Source of the DNA: Archangium violaceum Cb vi76
GTDB taxonomy: Bacteria > Myxococcota > Myxococcia > Myxococcales > Myxococcaceae
NCBI RefSeq assembly: GCF_000733295.1
Contig: NZ_JPMI01000216.1
Span: 1-64,000, forward strand
Direction of reading: 5' to 3'
DNA length: 64,000 nucleotides
Below, one piece after another: positions 42,276 to 52,154 of the stretch. A program made the translations under genes and the position numbers. The first letter of the stretch is position 1; every line of letters begins with the position of its first letter. A model generated the notes under the pieces. The model was not told the origin of the DNA. It did no database searches and saw only the letters and a program-made list of their open reading frames with translations.

Positions 42276-45073
42276 GCGGCCTCTTCCTCGTCATCCACTC
42301 CCAGGTGCTTCCGCCGTTCGTCGATGAGCGCCAGTGCGCTGGTTGGAGCCCTGGTGGCGTCCAGCCTCGGCCATTCTTGCAGGAGCTGCTCCCGGAGTTT
42401 GATCAGGTCTTCACCCCGCGTGTCGTGCTGGTTGCGCAGCTTCCTCAGCAGCTTGGTTGCGAGGATGTGGTCGGTGGCCTCGCCCAGACTGCCTCCTGCG
42501 GCGAGGATCACCGGCACATAGGCCATCATCTGCCGCTCCAGCCGGTTGCTCAGGCTGATCCGGAATCGCCGCTCGAGCAGGCTCTCTAGCTTGTCTCGCA
42601 GGAATCCGTAGGCCTGTACCGCCTGCTTCGCGTGCTGGTCCTTCGCCTGCTCGAAAGCCCTTCGGAGTGCCTCGAGCCCCAGCGGGTTCTGCTTCTCGAG
42701 AGGCTGTGCCTGCGGCTTGAACTGCTTGGGTTGTGCCCGCAGGAATTCCATCACGTGGGCCCGGTCATAGGTCTTGTCGGCGAACTCCTTCGTGGTCTCG
42801 TCGTGGTTGGCGGTGCCGATGAACCAGACGTTCTGTGGCAAGGGGAGCATCCTCCCATGTTCCAGCCCGACGGGAGACGGCTCTGCGGGCGCGGTCATCA
42901 GGCGCAGCTTCTGCCTGCGCGCCTCCAGCTCCATGGCGGAGAGCAGGTCGGCGAAGTACTGCTCGGGGTGGGACAGGTTCATCTCATCGAGCACGATGAG
43001 GAATGGGACATCCTTGAAGTGGGGACAGCGGGCCTTGTAGAGGGCCTGCAGGAATTCCGCCTCGTAGAAGCGCCGCTCGAAAGCGTTGAAGTGGCCGATG
43101 AGATCTTGCTTGTCGCGCCAGCCCGCCTGCACCTCGACGACCTCGCCACCGGCGCCAATGGCCCGGGCGAACGCGAGGGGAAGTGTCGTCTTGCCCGTTC
43201 CGCTGCTGCCCTGCAGGAGCAGCAGTGGGCTCATCGCGAGCCCCGCAACGAAGCTCCGGAGGACTTCCGGTGGGTAGAACAGCACCTTGCCCGCCTTGGC
43301 CGCGTCTGGATCCTGGGCGATGCGGTGCTGGAGCTCCTCCACGAAGGACTTGAGATTCAGCGGCGCGTCTCGCACGAGCTGCGGCGCGCTCAGCCTGTCA
43401 TCCGCATCCATCAGACTGAGCGATGGGAAGGGACTGGTTCCGTCCGAGCGACGGATGCGCTCGTCGACGTCCTTGCGGAGATCCTCGAGCGCCGCCTGGA
43501 GCAGGTCCCGGCTGCTCTGCAGCGAGGCCTTGTGGTCGCGGAGCGCCTCGAGTTCCGACACCGCGATGGTCTGCCGGGTCAGGGCGTTCTTGAGTTCCTG
43601 GTTCTCCTGCTGGAGGGTGAACTGCTCCGCTTCCCATTGGCTTTTCTGGGAGAGCAGCTCGCGCAGCTGCCGTGCCGCCTCGGCCCCGGGTCTGGAGGCC
43701 AGGCTCTCCTTCAACTTGTCCCTTTCCTGACGAAGCTCCGCCAACTCCGCTAGCACCTGTTCGGGCGTCTGGTGCCCGAAGCGCCGGTCCGCCTCCTCAC
43801 GCCCGCCCAGGATGCGCTCCAACCGGTCGCGCTCGCGGCTCGCGACGTCCAGGCGCTCCTGGAGTGCCCGAAGGCGATGCTCCAACTCCTCTGTATGGGC
43901 CGCCGCGCGCTGCTCGAGCCGCTGGTCGAGGTTGGCCCGGGCGCTGAGGAGGTCCTCGCGATCCCAGCCGAGCTGCTCCTCGCGCTTCTCAAGGCTCCGT
44001 TCCGTCGTTCGGAGGGCCTCCCGAGCCAGCTCAAGCTGACGCTGGATGCCGTGCAGCGCCTCCTCCTGCTCCTTCCGGGTCTGGCGCAGCCGACCCTCAT
44101 GGTTGACCCGCTCCTGCCGGAGGTGCTCCTCCTGCCTCTCGCGCTCCTGCCGGAGGTGCTCCTCCTGTCTCTCGCGCTCCTGCCGGAGGTGCTTCTGCTG
44201 CTCCTCGCGTTCCCGCCGCAGCTGCTCCTCCTGCTCCTCACGCTCCTGCTGGCGCTGCTGCTCATGTTCCGCCCGCTCCTCCTGGAGCCGGGTCTCATGC
44301 TCCAGACGCTTCTGCTTCAGCTCCGTGTCCAGCGCGTTCCGTGCGGAGGCTCGCTCCGCTTCCCAGGTAGCCCGCTCGCTGGTGAGGCGCTCCCGGTTCT
44401 CGGAGAGCTGCTGCTGGAGGAGCCCCGCTTCCTCCTCCAACTGCCGGAGCGATTCGCGCCGCTGCTCGGCGAAGCCGGCCTGGGCATTCAGCTCCCGGCG
44501 GACGAGGTCTTCCTTCTCCTCAAGGAACCGGGCCTCGCGCTCCTTCAATTCGGCCTCCTGGCGCGTGAGCTGCTGGCGCTGCTCGGCCAGCCGCGCGAGC
44601 TGCTCCTGTGCGTTCGAGATACGTTGCTCCAGGTCCGCTTCCTTTTCCTGGGCACTCGTGGCTCGCCGGTCCAGGTCCGCTTGCTGTTCCAGCAACCGCA
44701 GCAGATCCGTCTCCGCGTCCTGCTCCCTGGCCTTGGCCTTCTCTTCCCGCTTCTGACAGGCGGCGAGCGCCTCTTCGGCCTGCTTCACGGCCTCGGCGAG
44801 CCGGGCTTCCAGCTCCGCGACCGTCCCCGTCGCGGGTTCGGCCTCCGCTTCCGTGGAGCCGCTGCCCATGACCGCTTGGAGGAGCGCCTTCGTCCTGCCG
44901 AGCAGGGAACCCGCCTTCGTTTCGGAGGGGACCGGCTCCAGTGCATCCGCCGCAGTGGCCTCCGGTGGTCCGGGCTGTGGCGTCACGGATGGAGCAGGCG
45001 CCTGGGGCACGGGCGTGGGGACCGGTGCCGTCTTTCCGGAGGAGGCCTTGTATTTGTTGTTCTTCTTCCCCAT
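42272..45073 (-). CDS. Coiled-coil McrB-like AAA+ ATPase
   Basis: 933 residues. After a Pro/Thr-rich start come about 430 residues of charged coiled coil (90-520), including a nearly perfect repeat of RQERERQEEHL around 280-320. The C-terminal AAA+ domain has Walker A LLQGSSGTGKTT, Walker B FLIVLDEMNLSHPEQYFADL (the DEMN of McrB proteins), and the sensor NVWFIGTANHDETT. McrB relatives form hexamers that move or unwind DNA for a partner nuclease; the DUF2357-like gene directly downstream is the likely partner. Start ATG 45073 has GAGGGACAG upstream and lies 9 bases after the preceding gene. Confidence 0.83.
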   Translation of the reverse strand: MGKKNNKYKASSGKTAPVPTPVPQAPAPSVTPQPGPPEATAADALEPVPSETKAGSLLGRTKALLQAVMGSGSTEAEAEPATGTVAELEARLAEAVKQAEEALAACQKREEKAKAREQDAETDLLRLLEQQADLDRRATSAQEKEADLEQRISNAQEQLARLAEQRQQLTRQEAELKEREARFLEEKEDLVRRELNAQAGFAEQRRESLRQLEEEAGLLQQQLSENRERLTSERATWEAERASARNALDTELKQKRLEHETRLQEERAEHEQQRQQEREEQEEQLRREREEQQKHLRQERERQEEHLRQERERQEEHLRQERVNHEGRLRQTRKEQEEALHGIQRQLELAREALRTTERSLEKREEQLGWDREDLLSARANLDQRLEQRAAAHTEELEHRLRALQERLDVASRERDRLERILGGREEADRRFGHQTPEQVLAELAELRQERDKLKESLASRPGAEAARQLRELLSQKSQWEAEQFTLQQENQELKNALTRQTIAVSELEALRDHKASLQSSRDLLQAALEDLRKDVDERIRRSDGTSPFPSLSLMDADDRLSAPQLVRDAPLNLKSFVEELQHRIAQDPDAAKAGKVLFYPPEVLRSFVAGLAMSPLLLLQGSSGTGKTTLPLAFARAIGAGGEVVEVQAGWRDKQDLIGHFNAFERRFYEAEFLQALYKARCPHFKDVPFLIVLDEMNLSHPEQYFADLLSAMELEARRQKLRLMTAPAEPSPVGLEHGRMLPLPQNVWFIGTANHDETTKEFADKTYDRAHVMEFLRAQPKQFKPQAQPLEKQNPLGLEALRRAFEQAKDQHAKQAVQAYGFLRDKLESLLERRFRISLSNRLERQMMAYVPVILAAGGSLGEATDHILATKLLRKLRNQHDTRGEDLIKLREQLLQEWPRLDATRAPTSALALIDERRKHLGVDDEEEAA

Positions 45074-45082
45074 CTCTGTCCC

Positions 45083-46627
45083 TCACCTCAGCGGTGGATT
45101 GCGTGTGCCGTTGGCGAGCCCCGAGAAGAGCCCCACGACGTGGTAGACCCTGTTCACCGTCTCCTGCACGGCGGTCATCGATAGCGCACCGTCTCCGCCG
45201 TGCAGCTCCCGGCCGGCGATGCTGGCGATCAATTCCAGCTCGTTCAGCAGCCTGGGCTCCCGGCGGGCCGCTTCCCGCAGCGGATGCCGGTTGTCATCCC
45301 GTGCCGTCAGCAGGGTGGCGACGATCATCGGGCGCAGCCGCCAGCCATCCGGGTGCTTCAGGACGGACTCGACCTGACTGCGCTTCACGTTGGCCAGCGG
45401 CTGCGGCAGGGGAACCTCGAGGCCCAACGCCGCCGCGGTGGAGGTGTAGATGCTGGCCGAGTGCTCTGGCTCCCGGGAGATCCTCCGGAGGATGTCTGGA
45501 GATCTATGGGCTCCCAGGAGATGGGCGAACAGGGCCTCGGTGACCCGGCGCGCCGTTAGGAGCACGCCGCGGAGCTTCGGGTTCGAACTGCCCGTGCCGA
45601 GATGCTCCACCTCGAGGTAGGCCAGCTCCATCTCCAGGACGTGGGCGTAGTAGGGCAGCCGGCGGATCTCGGACGTTAGCCTCTGCTCAACCCCCAGCTC
45701 GGCCTTGCCCCTCAACTGCTCCATCCACGCTCGGACTCCCTCCATGCCTTCGCCCAGCGCGCGTCCCAGCAGCTGATCCACCAGCTTGCTCAGCGTGGGC
45801 TCCTGCTCCATCTGCCGCACGATGGCGCGCCGCAGAAAGGTGCTGGCCCCCAGCCCGAACGGATCGCACACGTGCCAGTCCCCCGCTGTATCCGCGTCTT
45901 CGGGCAGATAGAGGTATGTGGCCAGGTAGACGGGCTGCGGCCGATCCTCGATGAGCGAGACGCGCTCGATGTCGATGGTGCCAAGTTCGAACGTGCCTCC
46001 GTCCTCCTCTTCCTCCTCCATCGACGGATCCGAGTGCCTCAGCGCCCGCCCGTGGCGGCGCGTGACCTCCAGGATGTCGGTGGCGTCCGGCGTGGCCTGG
46101 GTGGAGGCCCTCTCCGGACGATGCAGGTATGCCGGACGGGGCTCGGGTTTTCCGGTCGTTCCCAGGACCAAGTTGGGGTAGCCGTTCGGCTTCATCTCCG
46201 TTTCGGCGTACTGCAGCCGCTCCACGAAGCGCGGCCAGAGTTCCCCGGTCCAGGGATCCTGGAAGACATAGCCTGCGACGACCCGCCGGGATTGGAGTGT
46301 CTCCTGCTCCAGCACTTCCAGGCCCAGTTTGGTGGGAAGACCCTGATGATCGATCAGGCCCTTCTCCAAGATCTCTCCGGCGATGAAGGCCATGAGGTCG
46401 GCGTGGAGGTGGAGCCGGGTGCTGATTCCCTCGGGGGTGGTGACGCCCGCGCGGAACATGCCGAGGACGGCCTTTTGCAGCACGTTGAGCTGGCGCTCCC
46501 GTACCTCGGGAGCGACGACACGGTACGCCCAGGCCGGCCACAGCACGTAGCGGCGCTCCCGCCACCGCGCGTGCGCGCGCGGCCGGAAGTACAGGACCGT
46601 GTCCTCACGCTGGAACGACAATGCCAT
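45083..46627 (-). CDS. Unknown protein of the TerY-P/DNA-processing operon
   Basis: 514 residues; ATG 46627 lies 23 bases inside the end of the helicase gene. No family recognised. Residues about 50-110 look like a winged-helix (LQKAVLGMFRAGVTTPEGIS, LMAFIAGEILEKGLIDHQGL), followed by GYVFQDPWTGELWPRF, an acidic patch (EEEEEDGG) and a helical C-terminal half (EIRRLPYYAHVLEMELAYLE). There is no signal peptide, membrane segment or obvious catalytic motif. Position between the helicase and the AAA+ gene suggests a structural or DNA-binding subunit. Confidence 0.72.
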   Translation of the reverse strand: MALSFQREDTVLYFRPRAHARWRERRYVLWPAWAYRVVAPEVRERQLNVLQKAVLGMFRAGVTTPEGISTRLHLHADLMAFIAGEILEKGLIDHQGLPTKLGLEVLEQETLQSRRVVAGYVFQDPWTGELWPRFVERLQYAETEMKPNGYPNLVLGTTGKPEPRPAYLHRPERASTQATPDATDILEVTRRHGRALRHSDPSMEEEEEDGGTFELGTIDIERVSLIEDRPQPVYLATYLYLPEDADTAGDWHVCDPFGLGASTFLRRAIVRQMEQEPTLSKLVDQLLGRALGEGMEGVRAWMEQLRGKAELGVEQRLTSEIRRLPYYAHVLEMELAYLEVEHLGTGSSNPKLRGVLLTARRVTEALFAHLLGAHRSPDILRRISREPEHSASIYTSTAAALGLEVPLPQPLANVKRSQVESVLKHPDGWRLRPMIVATLLTARDDNRHPLREAARREPRLLNELELIASIAGRELHGGDGALSMTAVQETVNRVYHVVGLFSGLANGTRNPPLR

Positions 46628-49600
46628 GTCTTCCCTCGCAGAGTTGGCGGAAGGCTACCAGTCCAGGAATCGCCGTCGCGGCTGCCTCTCCGCGCAGCAT
46701 GGACCCATCCCCCACGACGATCAGCAGACGCTGTTGCCGGCTCATCGCCACGCACAACCGGTTCTCCAACATCAGGTGGCCGTACTTGCGGCGCAGCGAG
46801 AGCACCTCTTGCTTCGAGGCACGCAGGTCATTGCTACGCGTCATCGACAGGAGCACCACGTCGAACTCCTTCCCCTGGAAGGCGTCCACTGTGCCCACGC
46901 GCAGGCGCTCCTTCCGATCTCCTGTCTCGCGCCATGCGGAGATGATCCGGTACTCACCGTCCTCACCCTGCTCGGCCATCCCCAGCCGCGCCAGCTCCCG
47001 GAGGATGGCCTGGACCTGCGCCGAGTAGAACGTGATGACGCCGAAACCCAGGTCGGGCCGCTGCTCCGCCAGCCGCTTCACCTCCTGGGCGATCCACCGG
47101 GCCTCGAACGGACGAGACTTGCTCTGTCCCCCGTGTTCCCGCCCCTGGCCCAGGGTGGCATCCACCCACGCGGCAACGGCCTCCCCGTATCCCACCAGCC
47201 CGTGCACGAAGTCGGAGGCCGGGCGCCCCGAGCCAAACGCCTCGCCGTGTTTCTTGTAAAAGGTGTCGCTGACGAATTCTCCCAGCACCGGGTGCATGCG
47301 GTATTGGACGTCCAAAGTGACTGTGCGGGGGATTCTGTCCCGTGCCTGGCGTTTTTTCATGTCCAGGAAGAGCCTCTCGAAGAGGCTTTGCCGGAGCGCT
47401 TCTCGTGTCTCCTCCGAGGCGGAGTGATCGAGCTCGCTCTCCACGTCCTGCTCCAGGATGTGGGGCAGCTGGCGTTGGTCCCCCACGAGGATGATGCGGC
47501 GCTCGGCCCGGGACATCGGGATGAGCAGGTCTAGCGGGTTGGCGCGCGCTGCTTCATCGACGATGACGTTGTGGAAGAGGGTGTTGTCTCCCTTGGCCTG
47601 ACTCATCTGGTAACCCACTGCCTGCTGGCAGGTGGCCGCCAGGACGACCGTGTAATCCCTCACTGCTTGGTGGAAGCCCTCCACGTCATGCTCGAGATCG
47701 TCCAGGTAGTCGTGGAGCACCGCGGCTGGTCCGGCGGCGGTCTCGCGGACCCGCCGGTACAGGGCCTCGATGATGTCCGTGAGGAGCGTCTCGACGTCCG
47801 CGTGGACCGTAGGGGCTCCCGTGGGACGCTGATCCGGCAGCAGGCGGTCCACCAGCCGGCCCTGGAGCACCTTCAGCTCCTCCAGGAATGGCGGCGGTGT
47901 CTCCGAGTCCCAGCCCGAGGCACGCTCCAGCAACTCCCGGTCCGGTGGTTCCAGCAGTGGGTGCAGATCGAGCAGATTCAGCACCCGCCGGGCGTTGCGC
48001 CTGCCATCATCCGAGAAGGCCACGGCCTCGGTGCGCAGGGCACGCACCACCTTGAGGGCCTGCTCGCGCTCCTCGCCGCTCGCCGCGGCTTTGGAAGAGC
48101 GCCCGTGCCTCAGCTCCTGGAAGAGCGCCAGCAGCCGATCCTGCAGGTCGGTGGGGAGGTGCTCACGCGCCAGCGCGGAGACCTCCTGAAGAAGGGGGAT
48201 TGCTTCGCCTTCCTCACGCGGAGCCGCCACGTAGGCGGCGGCGAGGTTGCGCACCCGGCGGAGCACGTCCGCCACGGGCCGCTCGGGCATGGCCGCCAGA
48301 TCGGCGCGCACGTCCTCGGCCTGCTTGCGGCGCCACCGGTGGAATCCGTCCGTGTCCGCCTCCTCCGCTTGGCCTCGCCGCCGGCCCACCTTGATGGCGG
48401 GCAGGCCGAACACGCGCGTCTTCGAGGCGGCGTTCTCCACCGCGTCGTGCTGGTAGCTCGTCAGCAGGGTCTGGCCGGAGATGCCCTCCTTCTCCTCGAT
48501 CTCGGCGAGCCGGACCTGAAGTGCTGTGATGACCTTCGTCTTGCCAGTGCCAGGGGGACCCTGGATGAGCGCGATGTCGGGCGTATTCAGCGCGGCCTCC
48601 AGGGCCTTGAGCTGCTTGTCGGTGGGCTTTCCGTCGAAGAGCTCCCGCGCCGCCGCGCTCAGGGCCTTCTCCGTCCGGCGCCGGCGCTCCGGTACGTCCT
48701 GTCCCTCGATGAGCAGACCGAGCTGGGGCATGGGGCTCTCTGCCGTGGCGATGAGTCCGTGCGCCTGCTCCCTGCGCTCCAGTCGCTTGCGATCTCCACT
48801 CAGGCTGACGAAGAGGACTCCCGGGCTCGGAGGCTTCGCGTCCTCCCCCTGCAGGGGGCGCATGTCCAGCGTCTGGCGGGTCGCGTCGGTTGACACGAGC
48901 GCGGCGGCGAAGGTCCGCTCGCGCCGCCCACGTTGGCCGGGTTCCGCCGGGGACGGCTCTTCCGAGGCTCCTGGTAGCAGCTCCGCGGGAGGGACCGCCG
49001 CCGCCTCCAGATCCACCGCCTCCATGTCTTGGAACTGCCGCAGCCGCTCCTCAAGGTTGCTGGTGGCGTGCAGGTGGAAGCGCCACAGGCCGTTGCCCTT
49101 GAGCTCGCACCGGGTGTAGCGCAGCAGCCCGAAGGCGCGCGCCCGCCGCAGGATGCTCGCCCGCTCCAGAGCGTTGTAGGCCTTCCAGAGGTGGAGATAG
49201 CTGGTGGAGCGCTCCACGAGCTGGTCGAGCTGCGTGCGTGCCACCCCCCGGAACTCCCCGGCGAGCGTCACATCGCAGAACCGCCAGCGCCCCTCCACGA
49301 GCAGCAGGGGACGGCGCTCGTCGTACCTCTCTGAGCGGCGCTGCTCGACGACCCGGGTGATGCGCAGCCGGTCATCCCTTCCTCGCACCACGTCCACGGC
49401 GAGACCGGAGCCCAGCAGCCGGAAGGCCCCGAGCTGCTCGGCCTGGGGATGGGCACTGCCACTGAGAAACACCCGCGAGGTTCCCGCTTCTTCGGGCGAG
49501 CGCAGCAGCATCTTCTCCGTCAACCAGGACACCACGCTGGCCACGGTCACCAGCCGCGGGTGCTTCTGCCGCACCTGCTCCACCAGCCTGTCATCCACCC

Positions 49601-49940
49601 CCAGGTCGATGTCTCCCGGCCACGTGTAGCGCAGGGGGAACTCGTTGACCTGGAGCAGGACCCGCTGTGTGTTGGCGCCCTTGGGCAGCGCGTGGGCCAC
49701 CCAGCATAGGCGCGGCAGGTTGCGCTCCTCCAACTCCTGGAGCAGGGTCTGGTTGCGCGAGTCCACACCGCGGATGGCCCACGCTCCGCTTCCCACGCGC
49801 AGCAGCGTCTGGCCCGTTGTCTCGGAGAATTGGAGCAGCGCCTCGGACCTGGGGGCCAGCCGGATGCCGAACCCTCCCGTTGTCTCCGGTTCCACCTCGA
49901 GAGTGCTCGGCTTACCAGCCGAGACTTCGTGGATGTTCAT
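46605..49940 (-). CDS. SF1 DNA/RNA helicase (UPF1/Dna2-like) with large N-terminal region
   Basis: 1111 residues from ATG 49940, which overlaps the kinase stop (ATGA) and has GGAGGGAAG in front. About 490 residues without a recognised domain precede an SF1B-like helicase: Walker A IQGPPGTGKTKVITAL, Walker B VIVDEAARANPLDLL, motif III GDQRQLPHI, motif IV-like VQYRMHPVLGEFV, motif V GTVDAFQGKEFDVVLLS and motif VI ENRLCVAMSRQQR. Between motifs I and II there is a ~300-residue helical insertion. Such enzymes unwind DNA or remodel nucleic acid-protein complexes. In TerY-P loci a helicase of this kind is part of the predicted DNA-processing set. Confidence 0.88.
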   Translation of the reverse strand: MNIHEVSAGKPSTLEVEPETTGGFGIRLAPRSEALLQFSETTGQTLLRVGSGAWAIRGVDSRNQTLLQELEERNLPRLCWVAHALPKGANTQRVLLQVNEFPLRYTWPGDIDLGVDDRLVEQVRQKHPRLVTVASVVSWLTEKMLLRSPEEAGTSRVFLSGSAHPQAEQLGAFRLLGSGLAVDVVRGRDDRLRITRVVEQRRSERYDERRPLLLVEGRWRFCDVTLAGEFRGVARTQLDQLVERSTSYLHLWKAYNALERASILRRARAFGLLRYTRCELKGNGLWRFHLHATSNLEERLRQFQDMEAVDLEAAAVPPAELLPGASEEPSPAEPGQRGRRERTFAAALVSTDATRQTLDMRPLQGEDAKPPSPGVLFVSLSGDRKRLERREQAHGLIATAESPMPQLGLLIEGQDVPERRRRTEKALSAAARELFDGKPTDKQLKALEAALNTPDIALIQGPPGTGKTKVITALQVRLAEIEEKEGISGQTLLTSYQHDAVENAASKTRVFGLPAIKVGRRRGQAEEADTDGFHRWRRKQAEDVRADLAAMPERPVADVLRRVRNLAAAYVAAPREEGEAIPLLQEVSALAREHLPTDLQDRLLALFQELRHGRSSKAAASGEEREQALKVVRALRTEAVAFSDDGRRNARRVLNLLDLHPLLEPPDRELLERASGWDSETPPPFLEELKVLQGRLVDRLLPDQRPTGAPTVHADVETLLTDIIEALYRRVRETAAGPAAVLHDYLDDLEHDVEGFHQAVRDYTVVLAATCQQAVGYQMSQAKGDNTLFHNVIVDEAARANPLDLLIPMSRAERRIILVGDQRQLPHILEQDVESELDHSASEETREALRQSLFERLFLDMKKRQARDRIPRTVTLDVQYRMHPVLGEFVSDTFYKKHGEAFGSGRPASDFVHGLVGYGEAVAAWVDATLGQGREHGGQSKSRPFEARWIAQEVKRLAEQRPDLGFGVITFYSAQVQAILRELARLGMAEQGEDGEYRIISAWRETGDRKERLRVGTVDAFQGKEFDVVLLSMTRSNDLRASKQEVLSLRRKYGHLMLENRLCVAMSRQQRLLIVVGDGSMLRGEAAATAIPGLVAFRQLCEGRHGIVVPA

Positions 49941-51406
49941 CTTCCCTCCGTGCGCAGCTCGAAGCCGACGATGCGGTGGAGCTGCTCCAGTTTCCCCAGG
50001 TGCAGCCTCCACGAACCCTGGCCCGCCTCAAGCGGGAAGTCCACGGCCTGTTCTCCGACCTGGTTGCTCCGCGTTCCGCTCTTCGAGCTGAGCGGGTACA
50101 CCGAGCCATCAAGGCTCTTCAGCCAGAGGCGTCTGCCCTGGAGCCGCACCTCGAGCCTGGGCGCGTTGGAGCCTCTGCCGATATGGCCTGTCGCCAGCCG
50201 CTCGGTAATGACGAGCGGAGTCTGCTCGGTCAGCACGGCCTGGGCCTGCCGCTTGCGGCCGGGGTCCGGTCCCCGCACGAGGCTCGTCCGATTCACTCCT
50301 TCCGGGCGTGGCGTGCGGCAGCGGGGGCATTCCGCCTCCTCCACGGTGTAGCCCGTCCGGCATGCGCCGCAGGAGATGACCACCGGATCCGACAGCAAGA
50401 AGCTCGCGAGCACATAGGCGGGTTTCGCGGAGTCACACCAAGGGCAGGCGCTCGCGGTGACGTAGTACGTGCCGCCACACCCGGGGCAGCCGAGCGTGGC
50501 ATCCGCGGCGGCGTGGAGGCGTTCGGCCCAGGTGGAGAGACCCGGGCGCGCGAGCCGGTCCGTCAGTCCCCTTCCGAATGTGTGCTGGCAGAGTTCCTTG
50601 AGCCGCGGAGACAGCACGACGTCTCGCGGAATGCCCAGGCTGGAGCGGTTGCGCTCGTCCTCCGGGTGGTCGATCCAGGGGAACTCCCCCCGGAGTGCCG
50701 CCTCCTCCTGCTCCGGCTCGCCCTCGGTGACGGTGTCGCCTAGCAGCGGGTGCACCTGGGCCAGGGTCTGGAAGGCGATGACCGCGAAGGCGTGCGCGTC
50801 CGTGAGCGTGTCCACGCCCCTCAGCCCTCGTACCAGCTCCGGTGCTCCATAACCGGGCGTGTAGATGCCCGTCGTGGCGGAAGGGGACTGGTAGTGCAGG
50901 TTGTCGGCGTCGATGAGGCGGAGCTCGTGTCCGTCCGGAGCCGCCGAGACGAAGATGTTGTGGGGTGAGGGGTCCGAGTAGACCAGCCCCTTGCCATGGA
51001 GCTGGGACAACAGGTCCGCGGTACGTGCCAGCAGCCTCAAGCGGCGCCGCAGCCCTCCCCCGGAGAGGTACCACTGGGTGAGCGACAGCTCCTCGCGCGG
51101 CAGGTGGGTGAGTCGCTTCAGGGGCACCATCCCCGTAAGCAGCTCCATCACATAACCCACGTGGGGGTTGCGAAGCATCTCCAGTGGTCGGGCGAGCTCC
51201 AGGTCGCCAAGGGCCAGCCGCTTCACCTGAAGGAGCTGGTTGCGGAGGCGATCGCGACGGGAGGCGGATCGGTCGAAGACGAGCTTGGCGGCGAGCTTGC
51301 CTCCCTCCACCTCGAAAACCGCCCCCTGGCCGCCCTGGCCGAGCTGCCGCCCGAGCCTGTAGCGCATGCCATTCATGTCCACGACCTGGCGCTCTCCACC
51401 ACTCAT
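49937..51406 (-). CDS. Ser/Thr kinase-like protein with zinc ribbons (TerY-P triad kinase)
   Basis: 489 residues. Kinase fold with glycine loop LGQGGQGAVF, ATP-binding Lys41 (AAKLVF), catalytic loop YSDPSPHN (residues 143-150; Asp145 retained, HRD replaced) and IDADN (165-169) in place of DFG. After the kinase, two zinc ribbons appear between about 310 and 375 (CPGC...CPWC and CGAC...CPRC), followed by a ~90-residue C-terminal domain. Kinase plus zinc ribbon beside PP2C and vWA genes is the TerY-P triad described by comparative genomics. It overlaps the PP2C gene in front and the helicase behind (ATGA each), so the products are made together. Confidence 0.82.
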   Translation of the reverse strand: MSGGERQVVDMNGMRYRLGRQLGQGGQGAVFEVEGGKLAAKLVFDRSASRRDRLRNQLLQVKRLALGDLELARPLEMLRNPHVGYVMELLTGMVPLKRLTHLPREELSLTQWYLSGGGLRRRLRLLARTADLLSQLHGKGLVYSDPSPHNIFVSAAPDGHELRLIDADNLHYQSPSATTGIYTPGYGAPELVRGLRGVDTLTDAHAFAVIAFQTLAQVHPLLGDTVTEGEPEQEEAALRGEFPWIDHPEDERNRSSLGIPRDVVLSPRLKELCQHTFGRGLTDRLARPGLSTWAERLHAAADATLGCPGCGGTYYVTASACPWCDSAKPAYVLASFLLSDPVVISCGACRTGYTVEEAECPRCRTPRPEGVNRTSLVRGPDPGRKRQAQAVLTEQTPLVITERLATGHIGRGSNAPRLEVRLQGRRLWLKSLDGSVYPLSSKSGTRSNQVGEQAVDFPLEAGQGSWRLHLGKLEQLHRIVGFELRTEGR

Positions 51407-52137
51407 GGGGTGTCCCTCTCGTCCCTCGGCTGGCTCCAGACCACGGCGAGCGTCTTGTCATCGAGGTGCTGAGGCGTGGGCCAGTCCCTCAGCTCCCGGG
51501 AGAGCTCGCGCCACCGGGCACCCGGCTCGAGGGGCGCGAAGGTCTCCAGGAGCCACGAGACGAAGCCGTCCACCCGGTTCTCGAGCAGGTCATCGGAGAT
51601 GCCATCGGTGGCGAGGACTGCGGCCACCGGCCGCTCCCGCGTGTCGAAGCTCTGGACCGACCACGCGCCCGGGCCACGGGCCGCGCCCAATGCCGCAGTC
51701 TCGTTGGAGAAGGCGTCCCCACGCCGGCCGAGGACCCACCGCGCGGGTTCTCCCTCCACCCGGACTGCGACCATCCCATCCCCGAGGCCGGCGACCACGA
51801 GCTGTCCGGGAGGCCGCACCAGCGCGAACAGGCATGTGGCAGCGCAGTCCTCCGGCGAGGCGGGGGTGATGCGCAGCCGCCAGAGCAGCTCCACCAGCCG
51901 GACCAGGTGCCCCATGGGAGCGTTCTCGGCGGCCGCCCAGTGGCGGACCGCGTCGCGGACGGCCAGGCACGCCATGCGTGAGCCACGCCTCGCCTGCGGG
52001 CGAGAACCGAGCCCGTCCGAGACGACGACCAGTGTGCCGAAGTCGCCCCTCACCCCCAGCCAGGCATCCTCATTGGGACGGCGCTCGGCGTGGTGGAAGG
52101 GGCCCTTCACGGAGGCTCCGAAGTAGTGGGTGTGCAC
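51403..52137 (-). CDS. PP2C-family protein phosphatase (TerY-P triad)
   Basis: 244 residues from GTG 52137, which has GGAG seven bases upstream and follows the vWA stop by 17 bases; the frame open to 52572 runs through the vWA gene and is rejected. PP2C metal-binding motifs are NEDAW (residues 22-26), VVSDGLGS (D41), GLGDGMVAV, ATDGISDDL and DDKTLAVV, so catalysis should be intact. It would reverse phosphorylation by the adjoining kinase, perhaps on the vWA, helicase or AAA+ proteins. Confidence 0.87.
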   Translation of the reverse strand: MHTHYFGASVKGPFHHAERRPNEDAWLGVRGDFGTLVVVSDGLGSRPQARRGSRMACLAVRDAVRHWAAAENAPMGHLVRLVELLWRLRITPASPEDCAATCLFALVRPPGQLVVAGLGDGMVAVRVEGEPARWVLGRRGDAFSNETAALGAARGPGAWSVQSFDTRERPVAAVLATDGISDDLLENRVDGFVSWLLETFAPLEPGARWRELSRELRDWPTPQHLDDKTLAVVWSQPRDERDTP

Positions 52138-52154
52138 GTTCGAGCTCCGTCTCC

